A stretch of DNA of 64,000 nt from Candidatus Gastranaerophilales bacterium. Lineage in GTDB: Bacteria; Cyanobacteriota; Vampirovibrionia; Gastranaerophilales; Gastranaerophilaceae. The stretch is from assembly GCA_947587615.1 (NCBI GenBank), contig CANPYC010000008.1, positions 1 through 64,000 on the forward strand, in the 5' to 3' direction. The notes beneath the pieces are model-generated. The model was not told the DNA's origin and ran no database searches. It saw only the letters and a list, made by a program, of their open reading frames with translations. Shown here piece by piece: positions 36,213 through 45,193 of the stretch. The position numbers and the translations under genes were made by a program. The first letter of the stretch is position 1. Every line of letters begins with the position of its first letter.

Positions 36213-37390
36213 TGTTACAAATTAGAACAAATTATTTTAATACTTCAAAAAAATATAATATTCAAGAATATGAAAATAATAAAAATCTTGCTTTTAAAGG
36301 TCTGACAAAAGACTTTGAAAGAAAAATTTACCCGAGGCACAAAAACCTTACTGCACTATATAACATCAGACAAAGCGATATTGCAGGAACCATGCCTTAT
36401 GATTTAACAAAAAGAATTGTCTTGAATGCTTCAAATAAAGCTGAAATAAAAGAAGATATTAAAACCGCAATAAAATCTTTTCAACAAGCCGTTGTTGAAT
36501 TAAGAGAAGGTGAAAAAATCTTGCAAAAAATGCTGCCTGAAATTATTAATGCAGATTTTATCACACAATCAAAAAAACATTTAGATAACGGCGGAATTAA
36601 TGAATATGTTGAATTTTTAAATAAAACCTTCAGTTATGAAGCGCTGAGTAAAAAACAACTTGAAACTTTAGAAAACCAAGCCTCGCAAACAATTAAAAAT
36701 GCGCTTGTAAATATGGGTGCGCTAAATGATAGTGACGCAATAAAAATTAATTTTTTAGCTTCAGGCTCATTCGGACACGCTTTTAACATTTCCTTTTCGG
36801 ATAAAAACGGGAATAAATTAATCCACGATAAAACAATTAAAATTTACAGAAACAGAGAACTTGAACAGGAAATTCGAGAAAGAATTGATAAAAAAGAACA
36901 AGAGCTTAAATATGCTCAATCATTTGACGACTATTTTACACTAAGATATACAGAGCTTATAAATACAATGCCAAAAGGTATTATACTCACTCAAGAGCTC
37001 TATGACGCATTTAAAGCTGCTTGTCTTATAAAATATAATGAAGCGCAAAGTATGATTAAAGACGACTTTGAATTTAAATTTGAGGACGATTACGCACTTG
37101 ATATTGAAGATGAATGTATAGACGAGCACGGTTGCTTTGCGGAAGCAAACAGAGCTTTGTTTATTAAGAATAAAATTCCAAATATGAAAACTACAAATCT
37201 CATCGAGCCTTTTTTCTTTGATTTAAAAAATCGTTTTGCCCTTTTTGAAACGGCAGATGACGAGCTTGGAAAAGTTAAAAAAGAAATCGATTTAAAAAAG
37301 CTTAACTTAAAACACAGCGATATAAATAATCCCGACAATATAATTAACGGAAGACTTATTGACTATGGCGGCATAACAAAAATAAATTAA
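36212..37390 (+). CDS. Truncated protein-kinase-like protein, tandem paralogue B
   Basis: 392 residues. The N terminus has LAFKGLTKDFERKIYPRHKN, followed by a helical domain. Kinase-like elements: ASGSFGHAF (184-191), Lys210 in DKTIKIYR, HGCFAEANRALFIKNK (306-321), hinge FALFETADDEL, HSDINNPDN (368-376, HRDxxxxN with one extra residue) and IDYGG (383-387). It ends five residues later. An insert of about 90 residues separates the Lys from the helix-C-like motif. The catalytic Asp, Asn and DxG Asp are present, so phosphotransfer is possible although the C-lobe is minimal. It lies between its paralogues in one operon. Confidence 0.6.
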   Translation: MLQIRTNYFNTSKKYNIQEYENNKNLAFKGLTKDFERKIYPRHKNLTALYNIRQSDIAGTMPYDLTKRIVLNASNKAEIKEDIKTAIKSFQQAVVELREGEKILQKMLPEIINADFITQSKKHLDNGGINEYVEFLNKTFSYEALSKKQLETLENQASQTIKNALVNMGALNDSDAIKINFLASGSFGHAFNISFSDKNGNKLIHDKTIKIYRNRELEQEIRERIDKKEQELKYAQSFDDYFTLRYTELINTMPKGIILTQELYDAFKAACLIKYNEAQSMIKDDFEFKFEDDYALDIEDECIDEHGCFAEANRALFIKNKIPNMKTTNLIEPFFFDLKNRFALFETADDELGKVKKEIDLKKLNLKHSDINNPDNIINGRLIDYGGITKIN

Positions 37391-37399
37391 GGAAGTGAT

Positions 37400-38560
37400 A
37401 TGAATATAAATAATAATATTTTACCATGTTCAAAGAACTTGCAATATAATAAAAATCAACCAAAACCTTCTTTAGAATTTAAAGGTCTGACTCAAGACTT
37501 TGAAAGAAAAATTTATCCTTCTTATGAAAATTTAGTTGCCCTTTGTCAAATAAAAAATTGTGACACGGTAGGAGTTGTGCCTTTAGATATAATTAAAAAA
37601 ATACAAGAAACAAATTCAAGAGCAGATGTTGAAAAACATATAAAAAATATTATGCAAAGCTATAAGCTTGCAGCTCAAACACTAAGAGAGGGAGAAGAAA
37701 TTATTGAACAAAATCTTGATAGAATAATAAATGCAAATTTAATAAAAAGTAAAAATAAAATTTATGAAGATTTTGGCTCCACACGCTATAACGCATATTT
37801 AAACGAATATTTCAGCATAGGTTCAATTGATAGAAAAAAATTAAGAAAACTTGAAAAACAAGCTGCAACAACACTGGAAAAAGCACTCAAGGAAGCAAAT
37901 GTAATACCTCAAAACGGTAAAATTTTAATAAATTATATAGGCTGCGGAAATTTTGGCTATACGTTTAATATTTCTCATCTCGACTCATCGGGTAATAAGT
38001 TATTTCATGACAAAGTAATTAAACTATATAAAAATTACAAAATGTTTAACAAAATACTTGACATGGTTATAAAAAAAGAAGATCAAATGCAAGAAGAAGC
38101 GGAATTTGAAAGATTTTATTCCAATCTTATAAACAGTTTTGCTAAATTGAATAAATTTAGCAAAGAAGAAAAAAAGAAGCTGAGAAAAAATGCTCTTGAA
38201 ATATTTACAAAAAACAAAAACAGACTAAAAGCTTACCAAAGTGAATATTTTGAACAACGGCGGCCTGCGCTTGATTTACACGGATGTTTTGCCGAAGCAA
38301 ACAGAGCAATGTTTATCAAAAATAAAATCAAAAATATTAAGCAAACAAACTACATTGAAGCGCATTTTTTTGATTTAAAAGACGGATTTGGAATTTTTGA
38401 AACTGCTGATGAAGAGCTAAGCCCGATTAAGCAAAAGGTTGAATTATCCAAATTTAATCTCAGACACGCTGACGGTTCTAATCCTGAAAATTTAGTACTG
38501 GGTAGAATTGTTGACTATGGCGGTATATTTTCGCTGGATTGCCTTGGAGATATTCTATAA
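37400..38560 (+). CDS. Truncated protein-kinase-like protein, tandem paralogue C
   Basis: 386 residues, closest to paralogue B. The N terminus has LEFKGLTQDFERKIYPSYEN. Kinase-like elements: GCGNFGYTF (181-189), Lys208 in DKVIKLYK, HGCFAEANRAMFIKNK (294-309), FGIFETADEEL, HADGSNPEN (356-364) and VDYGG (371-375), then 11 residues to the end. It has a GGAAG ribosome site 9 bp after B. The three genes share every motif in the same order, so they arose by tandem duplication and remain under constraint. Confidence 0.6.
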   Translation: MNINNNILPCSKNLQYNKNQPKPSLEFKGLTQDFERKIYPSYENLVALCQIKNCDTVGVVPLDIIKKIQETNSRADVEKHIKNIMQSYKLAAQTLREGEEIIEQNLDRIINANLIKSKNKIYEDFGSTRYNAYLNEYFSIGSIDRKKLRKLEKQAATTLEKALKEANVIPQNGKILINYIGCGNFGYTFNISHLDSSGNKLFHDKVIKLYKNYKMFNKILDMVIKKEDQMQEEAEFERFYSNLINSFAKLNKFSKEEKKKLRKNALEIFTKNKNRLKAYQSEYFEQRRPALDLHGCFAEANRAMFIKNKIKNIKQTNYIEAHFFDLKDGFGIFETADEELSPIKQKVELSKFNLRHADGSNPENLVLGRIVDYGGIFSLDCLGDIL

Positions 38561-38608
38561 ACCATTTTTCTTGATTTTAAGAATTTTTAACATAAAATTA
38601 ATAATAGT

Positions 38609-38637
38609 ACCGGGTTGGAATTAAAAACCTTACCGGT
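38609..38637 (+). promoter_or_regulatory. Small hairpin in the metK leader
   Basis: ACCGG / CCGGT arms 19 bases apart, 28 bp before the metK ATG, with an inner GGTT/AACC alternative. It could be a regulatory structure, but it does not match a SAM riboswitch class that I recognise. Confidence 0.25.
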
Positions 38638-38664
38638 GATGTAATATAAATTAAGGAGATATAA

Positions 38665-39930
38665 ATGCCACTTAAAAATTTTCTGTTTACTTCCGAATCT
38701 GTTACGGAAGGACACCCCGACAAAGTATGCGATCAGATTTCTGACGCAATTTTAGACGAGTTTTTAACAAAAGACCCTAAATCTCGTGTTGCCGCAGAAA
38801 CTACCGTAACAACGGGTATGGCTTTAGTTTGCGGTGAAATTACTTCAAACTGCTATGTTGATATTCCCTCTATTGTGAGAAATACCATTAAATCAATCGG
38901 ATATAACGGTGAAGAAGGGGGAGGCTTTGACTATAAAAATTGTGCCGTGATAACTTCAATCGACGAACAATCAAGCGATATCGCAGGCGGTGTTAATAAG
39001 GCATTGGAAGCAAGAAACGACAACTCTGACACTTCAAGAGAAGAAACACTTGATATAGGTGCGGGCGATCAAGGTATTATGTTTGGTTTTGCTTGCGATG
39101 AAACACCCGAACTTATGCCTTTGCCTATAGCTTTAGCTCATAAATTAGCTTTTAGATTAGCACAGGTTAGAAAAGAAAAAATTGTAAACTACTTAAGACC
39201 CGACGGAAAAAGTCAGGTAACCGTTGAATATGTTGATGGCAGACCAAAAAGAATTGATACAATTGTTATTTCAACCCAACATGACCCTGAAATTAACGGT
39301 GTATCCGATAATCAAAAAATACAGGAAATTATAAAAAAAGATATGATTGAACATGTAATCAATCCTGTATTTGCTTCTTATGAAGTTAAACCCGACCAAA
39401 CAACAAAATATTTAATCAATCCCTCGGGAAGATTTGTTATAGGCGGGCCTCAAGGGGACGCAGGTTTAACGGGAAGAAAAATAATCGTTGATACTTATGG
39501 CGGTTATGCTCGTCACGGGGGCGGTGCTTTTTCGGGTAAAGATCCAACGAAAGTTGATCGCTCGGCTGCTTATGCCGCTCGTTGGGTTGCGAAAAACATT
39601 GTTAAAGCGGGACTTGCAAAAAAATGCGAAATAGAGCTTGCTTATGCTATCGGAAAATCTCAACCCGTTTCAATTTTGGTTGATACCTTTTCAACAGGTA
39701 AAATTGATGATGAAACATTATCAAAAATTGTATCTGAAAGTTTTGACCTTAGACCCGCAGCTATTATTAAGCAATTTGATTTAAGAAATCTGCCTGCCAA
39801 ATTTGGCGGTAAATTCTATCAAAGACTTGCTGCTTACGGGCATGTCGGTAGAGAAGATTTCCCAATCCCTTGGGAAGAAACTCAAATGACTCAAGTATTA
39901 ATTGAAAAAACAGCAGCATTAGTTAAATAA
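38665..39930 (+). CDS. metK: S-adenosylmethionine synthetase
   Basis: 421 residues. It makes SAM from methionine and ATP. Signatures: [36 protein letters not shown] and [20 protein letters not shown], with [17 protein letters not shown]. It has an AAGGAG ribosome site and a strong terminator. The SAM made serves the radical SAM and methyl-transfer enzymes of the cell, including HemW and the protein at 13607. Confidence 0.97.
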   Translation: MPLKNFLFTSESVTEGHPDKVCDQISDAILDEFLTKDPKSRVAAETTVTTGMALVCGEITSNCYVDIPSIVRNTIKSIGYNGEEGGGFDYKNCAVITSIDEQSSDIAGGVNKALEARNDNSDTSREETLDIGAGDQGIMFGFACDETPELMPLPIALAHKLAFRLAQVRKEKIVNYLRPDGKSQVTVEYVDGRPKRIDTIVISTQHDPEINGVSDNQKIQEIIKKDMIEHVINPVFASYEVKPDQTTKYLINPSGRFVIGGPQGDAGLTGRKIIVDTYGGYARHGGGAFSGKDPTKVDRSAAYAARWVAKNIVKAGLAKKCEIELAYAIGKSQPVSILVDTFSTGKIDDETLSKIVSESFDLRPAAIIKQFDLRNLPAKFGGKFYQRLAAYGHVGREDFPIPWEETQMTQVLIEKTAALVK

Positions 39931-39936
39931 ATATTT

Positions 39937-39968
39937 AAGCACCCCGAAAAACAAAAGGGGTGCTTTTT
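39937..39968 (+). terminator. Rho-independent terminator of metK
   Basis: AAGCACCCC / GGGGTGCTT followed by five T, 6 bp after the stop. The next gene's ATG follows at 39975. Confidence 0.9.
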
Positions 39969-39974
39969 AAAATT

Positions 39975-40532
39975 ATGAAAAAAATAAATTCAACATTATC
40001 AATAGGCGAACTTATTGCTTCAAGCACGTTTGCACAAGCAAAAACAGATGAATTTGAAGCCGTTATAAGGCATTCAACAATATTTTCCTTTTGGAAGGAT
40101 ATTGTGGGGGCTAAATTTGTAAAGTTTACAAAACCGTATTCAATCAAAGGCTCTAAAATTTTTGTAAGCGCAAAAAGTCCGATTGTTGTACAAGAGCTTT
40201 CTTTGCTTAAGGAAAAAATATTAAAAAAAATTAATTCCTATTCAAAACCGTTGGATATTGAAATCAAAGATATAATTTTTAACTATAAAAACTTCAGCGA
40301 AAAAACACAACAAGAAGATGAATTTATCGAAGATAAGCCCGAGTTTTTAACCAAAGAAGAGTTGAATAAACAACAAATTAACGACAATACAAAAAAAGAA
40401 ATTGAAGCTCATATAAACAAACTGAATTTTTTGAGCGAAGAGCAAAAACAGCGCTTTATCGGAAAAATTTTATCAACTTATCAGGCAAAAAAAATTCAAG
40501 AAAATTCTAAAAAGGGTACTGGACAAAAATAA
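39975..40532 (+). CDS. DUF721 / DciA-like protein
   Basis: 185 residues from the ATG at 39975; an in-frame GTG at 39960 lies inside the metK terminator and is rejected. The core FSFWKDIVGAKFVKFTKPYS and IFVSAKSPIVVQELSLLKEK fits DUF721, the family of the replicative helicase loader DciA, with the conserved Trp. The C-terminal half is charged and helical. A role in loading DnaB is inferred from the family; DciA is the common loader in bacteria without DnaC. Confidence 0.75.
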   Translation: MKKINSTLSIGELIASSTFAQAKTDEFEAVIRHSTIFSFWKDIVGAKFVKFTKPYSIKGSKIFVSAKSPIVVQELSLLKEKILKKINSYSKPLDIEIKDIIFNYKNFSEKTQQEDEFIEDKPEFLTKEELNKQQINDNTKKEIEAHINKLNFLSEEQKQRFIGKILSTYQAKKIQENSKKGTGQK

Positions 40533-40578
40533 AACAATATTGTATTATGTTAATTGCTACATATTAATTGAGGGTTTT

Positions 40579-40668
40579 ATGATTAGATTAATATTAGAAT
40601 TTGTACGACGTATAAGCTTCTTTAATAAAAGAGGTCTTGCTTATATTCCGATTGACAAAAACAACTAA
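40579..40668 (+). CDS. 29-residue small protein with own ribosome site and terminator
   Basis: ATG at 40579 preceded by GAGGG, ending TAA at 40668, then a strong terminator 15 bp on. The product begins MIRLILEFVRRISFF and ends AYIPIDKNN: a short amphipathic, basic, hydrophobic helix followed by a polar tail. It is the only plausible gene in a 365-bp gap. The ribosome site plus dedicated terminator argue for expression. The function is unknown; a membrane-associated small protein or toxin-like peptide is possible. Confidence 0.5.
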   Translation: MIRLILEFVRRISFFNKRGLAYIPIDKNN

Positions 40669-40682
40669 AAAAGTTTTAGAGT

Positions 40683-40718
40683 AAAAAAGACCTTTTTAAA
40701 TTCAAAAAGGTCTTTTTT
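40683..40718 (+). terminator. Rho-independent terminator
   Basis: AAAAAAGACCTTTTT / AAAAAGGTCTTTTTT with a long T run, directly after the 29-residue ORF. Confidence 0.9.
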
Positions 40719-40802
40719 TATTGTTAAAAATGTTTAAAATTAAACAAAAAACAAAGCAATAAAAATTATTCAGAATTGTTACTAATAAAGTTAGAGGTTA
40801 AA

Positions 40803-40877
40803 ATGAACAGAATATCTCAAAACAAGTTAATAAATTCCAAAGTTCAAAAATTAATGAACTTAATTTGGGGTCTGTAA
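40803..40877 (+). CDS. Possible 24-residue leader-type ORF
   Basis: ATG at 40803 with AGAGG upstream, encoding a basic peptide (MNRISQNKLINSKVQKLMNL) and ending TAA at 40877, 20 bp before the next gene. It may be a leader peptide or chance. Confidence 0.2.
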   Translation: MNRISQNKLINSKVQKLMNLIWGL

Positions 40878-40897
40878 TTTTAATTTAAAAGGAAAAA

Positions 40898-42301
40898 ATG
40901 AAACTACCGGGCATTACAACAAAATATCCAATAGAATTATTATCGGGCTTAGCTAATAACGACAGCTCAATTGTACCTATGGCGGTTAAAGACTTTATTT
41001 CAAATTGCGCCATAGTTGATACTTATAAAAAAGAGGGCGGGGCAGATGATGCCAGAGAAAAGGCGATTGAGGAATTTGGAACGGGGCTTGTTTGGCTTTT
41101 CGGGATACCCGCAGTTAAAAAAATAATTGATTTTGTCTATAAACCCTTGGGTTTAAATCCAAAATTTGATGTAACTCTTCTAAAAGATAAAGATAAATTA
41201 AAAGAAACGGTTAATTCTCTTAAAAACTCCTCCAATCCTGCTTTGGAGAATGAAAAAAATATCTTTTCAACATTGAAAGATAAAAATTCAGCGCTAAAAT
41301 TTTTAACAAACGAACAACTCTATAAGGGTTTATCTGTTTCAAAATTTGCAATCTCAACAGCTATGAGCGCTTTTGCATTATCTAAATTAATCAGCTATAA
41401 ACAAAAAACAACGCAAAAAAGAATAGAAAAAGATTTCAAAAAAGAAACGGCTTCAAAGGTTTTATTAAGCAACTCTCTAAACAATTCCCTAAGTAATGAC
41501 ATCACTTTTAAAGCTTTCGATAATTCAAAAAACAAAAAAGATATTACATTCAAAGGAATATCAAAATTAGGCGAATTATTTATGTATAATCCTATCGCAA
41601 ATACTTTAATTTTAGACGGAGTTATAACATCAAGCAGATTATTAAAAGCAAGAAAGGGAGAGAAAAAAGAAGTGGCTCTAAAGGAAATTTTCCAAATTGC
41701 TTTTATTTATGCAGTTGCAAAACCTATTCAAATAATGTTTGAAAAAATGGGACAGCTAATTAAAAGACCGATTGAGCTTGACCCCAAGGTTTTATTTTTA
41801 CAAAATCTAAAAGATAAAGTAAAAAATGCAAATAAGTATATTATTGATAACAACTTAATTGAATATGTTAAAGATAAAAACGGAGCTGAAATTTCAGTTT
41901 TAAATAAGGATTTTATTAAAGATATTCACACTAAAGATATTAATTCATCTTCCTTATCGGCTTTAATTGAAATCTTGGAAAATAACGGCGTAATTTCAAT
42001 TGTTAAATCAAAGGATGGTAAAAACAGTGCTGTTAGCTATATGAAAAATATTGATGAAAAAGAAGTATTAAAAACTTTGGAAAATATCAATTCTTTAGCA
42101 AAACATATTGATAAAATTAAAAGCATTAAAGCATTTAAAATATTTGCTGTGTTAGGTAATGTTGCACTTGCTGCTTGGATTATGGGTGTAGTACAGCCAA
42201 AGCTTGCTATTCAAATGAGAAAAATGTTAAATAACGGAGATAACAGAAATCCTGCTATTATTGCAGCTGAAAACGAGATGAAAGAAAAAGCAAAAATGTA
42301 G
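40898..42301 (+). CDS. Unknown membrane-associated protein, apparent fusion of the 22370/21213 type
   Basis: 467 residues, not recognised. Hydrophobic stretches: EEFGTGLVWLFGIPAVKKII (about 65-85), VSKFAISTAMSAFALSKL (about 150), NTLILDGVITSSRLLKA (about 235), IFQIAFIYAVAKPIQ (about 265) and IFAVLGNVALAAWIMGV near the end. A junction-like region holds two copies of an I-T-F-K motif (DITFKAFD and DITFKGISK, about 203-225). The N half parallels the protein at 22370 and the C half that at 21213. It has an AAAGGAA ribosome site. It abuts the convergent gene at 42302. Confidence 0.65.
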   Translation: MKLPGITTKYPIELLSGLANNDSSIVPMAVKDFISNCAIVDTYKKEGGADDAREKAIEEFGTGLVWLFGIPAVKKIIDFVYKPLGLNPKFDVTLLKDKDKLKETVNSLKNSSNPALENEKNIFSTLKDKNSALKFLTNEQLYKGLSVSKFAISTAMSAFALSKLISYKQKTTQKRIEKDFKKETASKVLLSNSLNNSLSNDITFKAFDNSKNKKDITFKGISKLGELFMYNPIANTLILDGVITSSRLLKARKGEKKEVALKEIFQIAFIYAVAKPIQIMFEKMGQLIKRPIELDPKVLFLQNLKDKVKNANKYIIDNNLIEYVKDKNGAEISVLNKDFIKDIHTKDINSSSLSALIEILENNGVISIVKSKDGKNSAVSYMKNIDEKEVLKTLENINSLAKHIDKIKSIKAFKIFAVLGNVALAAWIMGVVQPKLAIQMRKMLNNGDNRNPAIIAAENEMKEKAKM

Positions 42302-42550
42302 CTAAACTTCTATAAAAAGTTTTCTTCCGACAATATTAGGTTTGCCGTTATAGTAACCTGCAAAATAACCGCCCGCAACAGGTTGGTTTTTACCATAGCT
42401 GTTTGAAGCAAAAGAAGTTGAGGATAAAAAAGGATTGCCTTCAGAAGAACCAAAAGGATTATTGGACTTTTGTTCGGTTTTTGAAGGAGAAGTAATTTGA
42501 GGTGTTGTGTTTAAAGATTTGTTAATTAAAGATACAAGATTTGTCAACAT
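42302..42550 (-). CDS. Small Ser/Asn-rich protein of unknown function
   Basis: 82 residues, not recognised. A helical N terminus (MLTNLVSLINKSLN) leads into a low-complexity stretch with NPFGSSEGNPFLSS, two Asn-Pro-Phe motifs, and a Gly/Tyr-rich end (GGYFAGYYNGKPNIVGRK). It has a clear AAGGA ribosome site. Its stop touches the stop of the convergent gene. No transport signal. Confidence 0.55.
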   Translation of the reverse strand: MLTNLVSLINKSLNTTPQITSPSKTEQKSNNPFGSSEGNPFLSSTSFASNSYGKNQPVAGGYFAGYYNGKPNIVGRKLFIEV

Positions 42551-42800
42551 AAATTTTCCTTTTTATCCTTTTAATTTTAATAAAAATTTTGTAAAAGTCA
42601 AAATAACAAAGAATGATTGTAAATAATTGTTAAAATTATAGCATTATTATAATAAAAAAAATCAGATATTTACATTAAAATCGTAAATTTTTAATTCAAT
42701 ATATTCAAATTTAAATTATTATGATAGAATTATATTAATAAGATGGCTTTTATCATTTTTTATATATAAATAATACAAATGCTAATAGTTTATCGGTTTT
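42551..42800. other. Intergenic region with divergent promoters
   Basis: 250 bp, very AT-rich, between divergent genes. I see no gene, clear hairpin or repeat; a long TATATATAAATAATAC stretch about 30 bp before rny is the likeliest promoter area. Confidence 0.5.
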
Positions 42801-44363
42801 GTGTACGCAGGCAATAAGAGGGCCGGAACAATTAATACAGTTATATATATTATTTTAGCTTTGCTCACCGTAACATGCGCAGTAATGACCATGTTGTTTG
42901 TCAGACAAAAAGCTAAAGTTGAAATATTAGAAAAAAATGAACAAAAATCTATTGAAGATTTTAAAGAAAAAGAACAACTTCTCAGAAAAGAAGCTTTAAT
43001 CTCCGCAAAAGAACAGCTTCACCAAGAAAAAATTCAAGTTGAAGAGCTTGCAAGAACTAAAAAAATTGAACTTGAGCGCTTTCAACAGGATTTATACAAA
43101 AAAGAAGATAATCTTGAACAAAGAGATAAGGCAATTTCAACAAAAGAAAATTCGCTTGATAAAAAATATCAAGAGCTTGAGCAAAAAGAGGACTATTTAG
43201 CCGACGCAATCGCCCGTCAAATTACCGAGCTTGAACGTGTTGCGCAAATGTCACGTGAAGAAGCAAAGGACACTCTTTTAAATCAATTGAAAGACGAGCT
43301 GGCAAGCGAAAAAATACAACTGATAAGAGAAAACGAATTAGCTATAAGAGAACAGGCAGAAGAAAAATCAAGAGAAATTTTAAGCCAGACAATGCAAAAA
43401 TGTGCAATAGAACAAGTTATTGAAACAAGCGTTTGCGTTGTATCCTTACCAAACGATGAAATGAAAGGAAGAATAATAGGTAGAGAAGGCAGAAACATCA
43501 GAACTCTTGAAACCCTGACAGGGGTTGATTTAATCATTGATGACACTCCGGAAGCGGTTGTATTATCTTCTTTTGACCCTATAAGACGTGAAATTGCCAA
43601 ATTAACAATTGAAAAACTTATTCAAGACGGCAGAATACACCCTGTTAGAATTGAAGAAGTTTATGAAAAGGCAACTAAAGAAATCGAAACAAAAATCAAA
43701 CAGGCAGGCGAACGAGCTGCGGTTGATCTTGGAATTATGAACCTTAACAAAGAGCTTTCAAAAACACTTGGACGCTTATATTATAGAACAAGCTACGGAC
43801 AAAACGTGCTTAAACATTCGATTGAAGTAGGACAAATCGCAGGAATGCTTGCGGCAGAACTCGGCTCGGATGTTAAAGCGGCAAAACGTGCGGGTCTTTT
43901 GCATGATATCGGAAAAGCAATTGATCAAGAACAAGAAGGAACACATGTTCAGCTTGGTGTTGATATATGCAGAAGATACGGAGAAAAAGAACTGATTGTT
44001 CATGCTATTGAAGCTCATCATGATGATGTTGCATGCAATACATTAACGGACGCACTGGTTAAAATTGCCGACACAATATCGGCTGGTCGCCCCGGCGCTC
44101 GTCGTGATACGCTTGAAATCTATATAAAACGCCTTAAAAAGCTGGAAGAAATTGCTAACAGCTACGAAGGTATTAAGCAGTCTTTTGCTGTTTCAGCAGG
44201 TCGAGAGGTTAGGGTTGTTGTTCAGCCTAATGTTTTTGATGATATTGCAAGTGCTAAATTAGCTCGTGATATCGCAAAAAGAATTGAGGATGAGCTTGAG
44301 TATCCCGGACAAATTCGAGTAACTGTTGTTAGAGAAGCAAGAGTTACGGAAATTGCAAAATAA
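42801..44363 (+). CDS. rny: Ribonuclease Y
   Basis: 520 residues, the standard length, from a GTG start. An N-terminal membrane anchor (INTVIYIILALLTVTCAVMTM) is followed by a long coiled coil, a KH domain (MKGRIIGREGRNIRTLE and VLSSFDPIRRE) and an HD domain (AGLLHDIGKAIDQE, AIEAHHDDV). It is the membrane-bound endoribonuclease that starts mRNA decay. No clear ribosome site precedes the GTG. The ymdB gene follows after 11 bp, the order known from Bacillus. Confidence 0.95.
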   Translation: MYAGNKRAGTINTVIYIILALLTVTCAVMTMLFVRQKAKVEILEKNEQKSIEDFKEKEQLLRKEALISAKEQLHQEKIQVEELARTKKIELERFQQDLYKKEDNLEQRDKAISTKENSLDKKYQELEQKEDYLADAIARQITELERVAQMSREEAKDTLLNQLKDELASEKIQLIRENELAIREQAEEKSREILSQTMQKCAIEQVIETSVCVVSLPNDEMKGRIIGREGRNIRTLETLTGVDLIIDDTPEAVVLSSFDPIRREIAKLTIEKLIQDGRIHPVRIEEVYEKATKEIETKIKQAGERAAVDLGIMNLNKELSKTLGRLYYRTSYGQNVLKHSIEVGQIAGMLAAELGSDVKAAKRAGLLHDIGKAIDQEQEGTHVQLGVDICRRYGEKELIVHAIEAHHDDVACNTLTDALVKIADTISAGRPGARRDTLEIYIKRLKKLEEIANSYEGIKQSFAVSAGREVRVVVQPNVFDDIASAKLARDIAKRIEDELEYPGQIRVTVVREARVTEIAK

Positions 44364-44374
44364 TTGCAAGAAAA

Positions 44375-45193
44375 ATGAAAGAAAACTTTAAACTACTTTT
44401 CATAGGCGACATTGTCGGCAGACCTGGCAGAAATATCATAAAAAAATTTCTGCTTGATGATAATAATAAAGCTAAATACGACTTTATAATTGCAAATGTT
44501 GAAAATGCAAGTCATGGCTTTGGCTTAACCAAAAAAAACCATGACGAGCTTATTGAATACGGCGTTGACTGCATGACATCAGGCAATCATATTTGGGATA
44601 AAAAAGATATTTATTCCTACATTAATGAAAGCGAAGTTTTAATTCGTCCTTATAATTATCATAAATCAACTCCCGGGGTAGGATATAGAATATTTAACAA
44701 TGATTTAATCGTAATTAACATGCTCGGTAAAACCTTTATGTCGCCTGTTGATTGTCCTTTTGTTTCATTGGAAAACATTATGAATGAACTTAAGCAAAAT
44801 ATTGAGCTTGAAAATAAAAAAATATTTATAGATTTTCATGCTGAAGCAACTGCTGAAAAACAGTGCTTTGCCCGTTATGCTTTTGAACTTGGCGCAAGCG
44901 CCGTAGTTGGAACACATACGCACGTTCAAACGGCAGATGAACAGCTAATTGAGGGAAAATGCGCATATTTATCCGATGTCGGCTTCTGCGGAAGTAAAAA
45001 CGGTATTATCGGAATGGAATATGAAAACTCCCTAAAAAGGCTTATAACTTCAATTAACGAAAGGTTTGAGGTTGAAGTTAAACCGCCTTTTATATTTAAT
45101 GCTTGTGAAATTGAATTTTCTTCAAAATATGCTACAAGTATTAATAGAATAAGTTTTGAATATGATGATGAGGAATATAGAAGTGAAGATTGA
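44375..45193 (+). CDS. ymdB: YmdB-family metallophosphoesterase
   Basis: 272 residues. The start is FIGDIVGRPGRNIIKKFL, then ANVENASHGFGLTKKNHDEL, CMTSGNHIWDKKDIY, FHAEATAEKQC and VVGTHTHVQTADEQL. These supply the two-metal site of the TIGR00282 family, which hydrolyses 2',3'-cyclic nucleotides in studied members. The rny-ymdB order supports a link to RNA turnover. It overlaps the next gene by 11 bp. Confidence 0.93.
   Translation: MKENFKLLFIGDIVGRPGRNIIKKFLLDDNNKAKYDFIIANVENASHGFGLTKKNHDELIEYGVDCMTSGNHIWDKKDIYSYINESEVLIRPYNYHKSTPGVGYRIFNNDLIVINMLGKTFMSPVDCPFVSLENIMNELKQNIELENKKIFIDFHAEATAEKQCFARYAFELGASAVVGTHTHVQTADEQLIEGKCAYLSDVGFCGSKNGIIGMEYENSLKRLITSINERFEVEVKPPFIFNACEIEFSSKYATSINRISFEYDDEEYRSED

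Noticed and set aside
35244-38560. Aminoglycoside phosphotransferase or HipA-type kinases
   Set aside because: The N-terminal domain and order of motifs do not fit HipA, and the C-terminal helical domain of aminoglycoside kinases is missing.
38561-38664. SAM riboswitch before metK
   Set aside because: The leader is only about 100 bp, and apart from one small hairpin it shows no SAM-I, II, III or IV consensus that I recognise; listed only as a weak structure.
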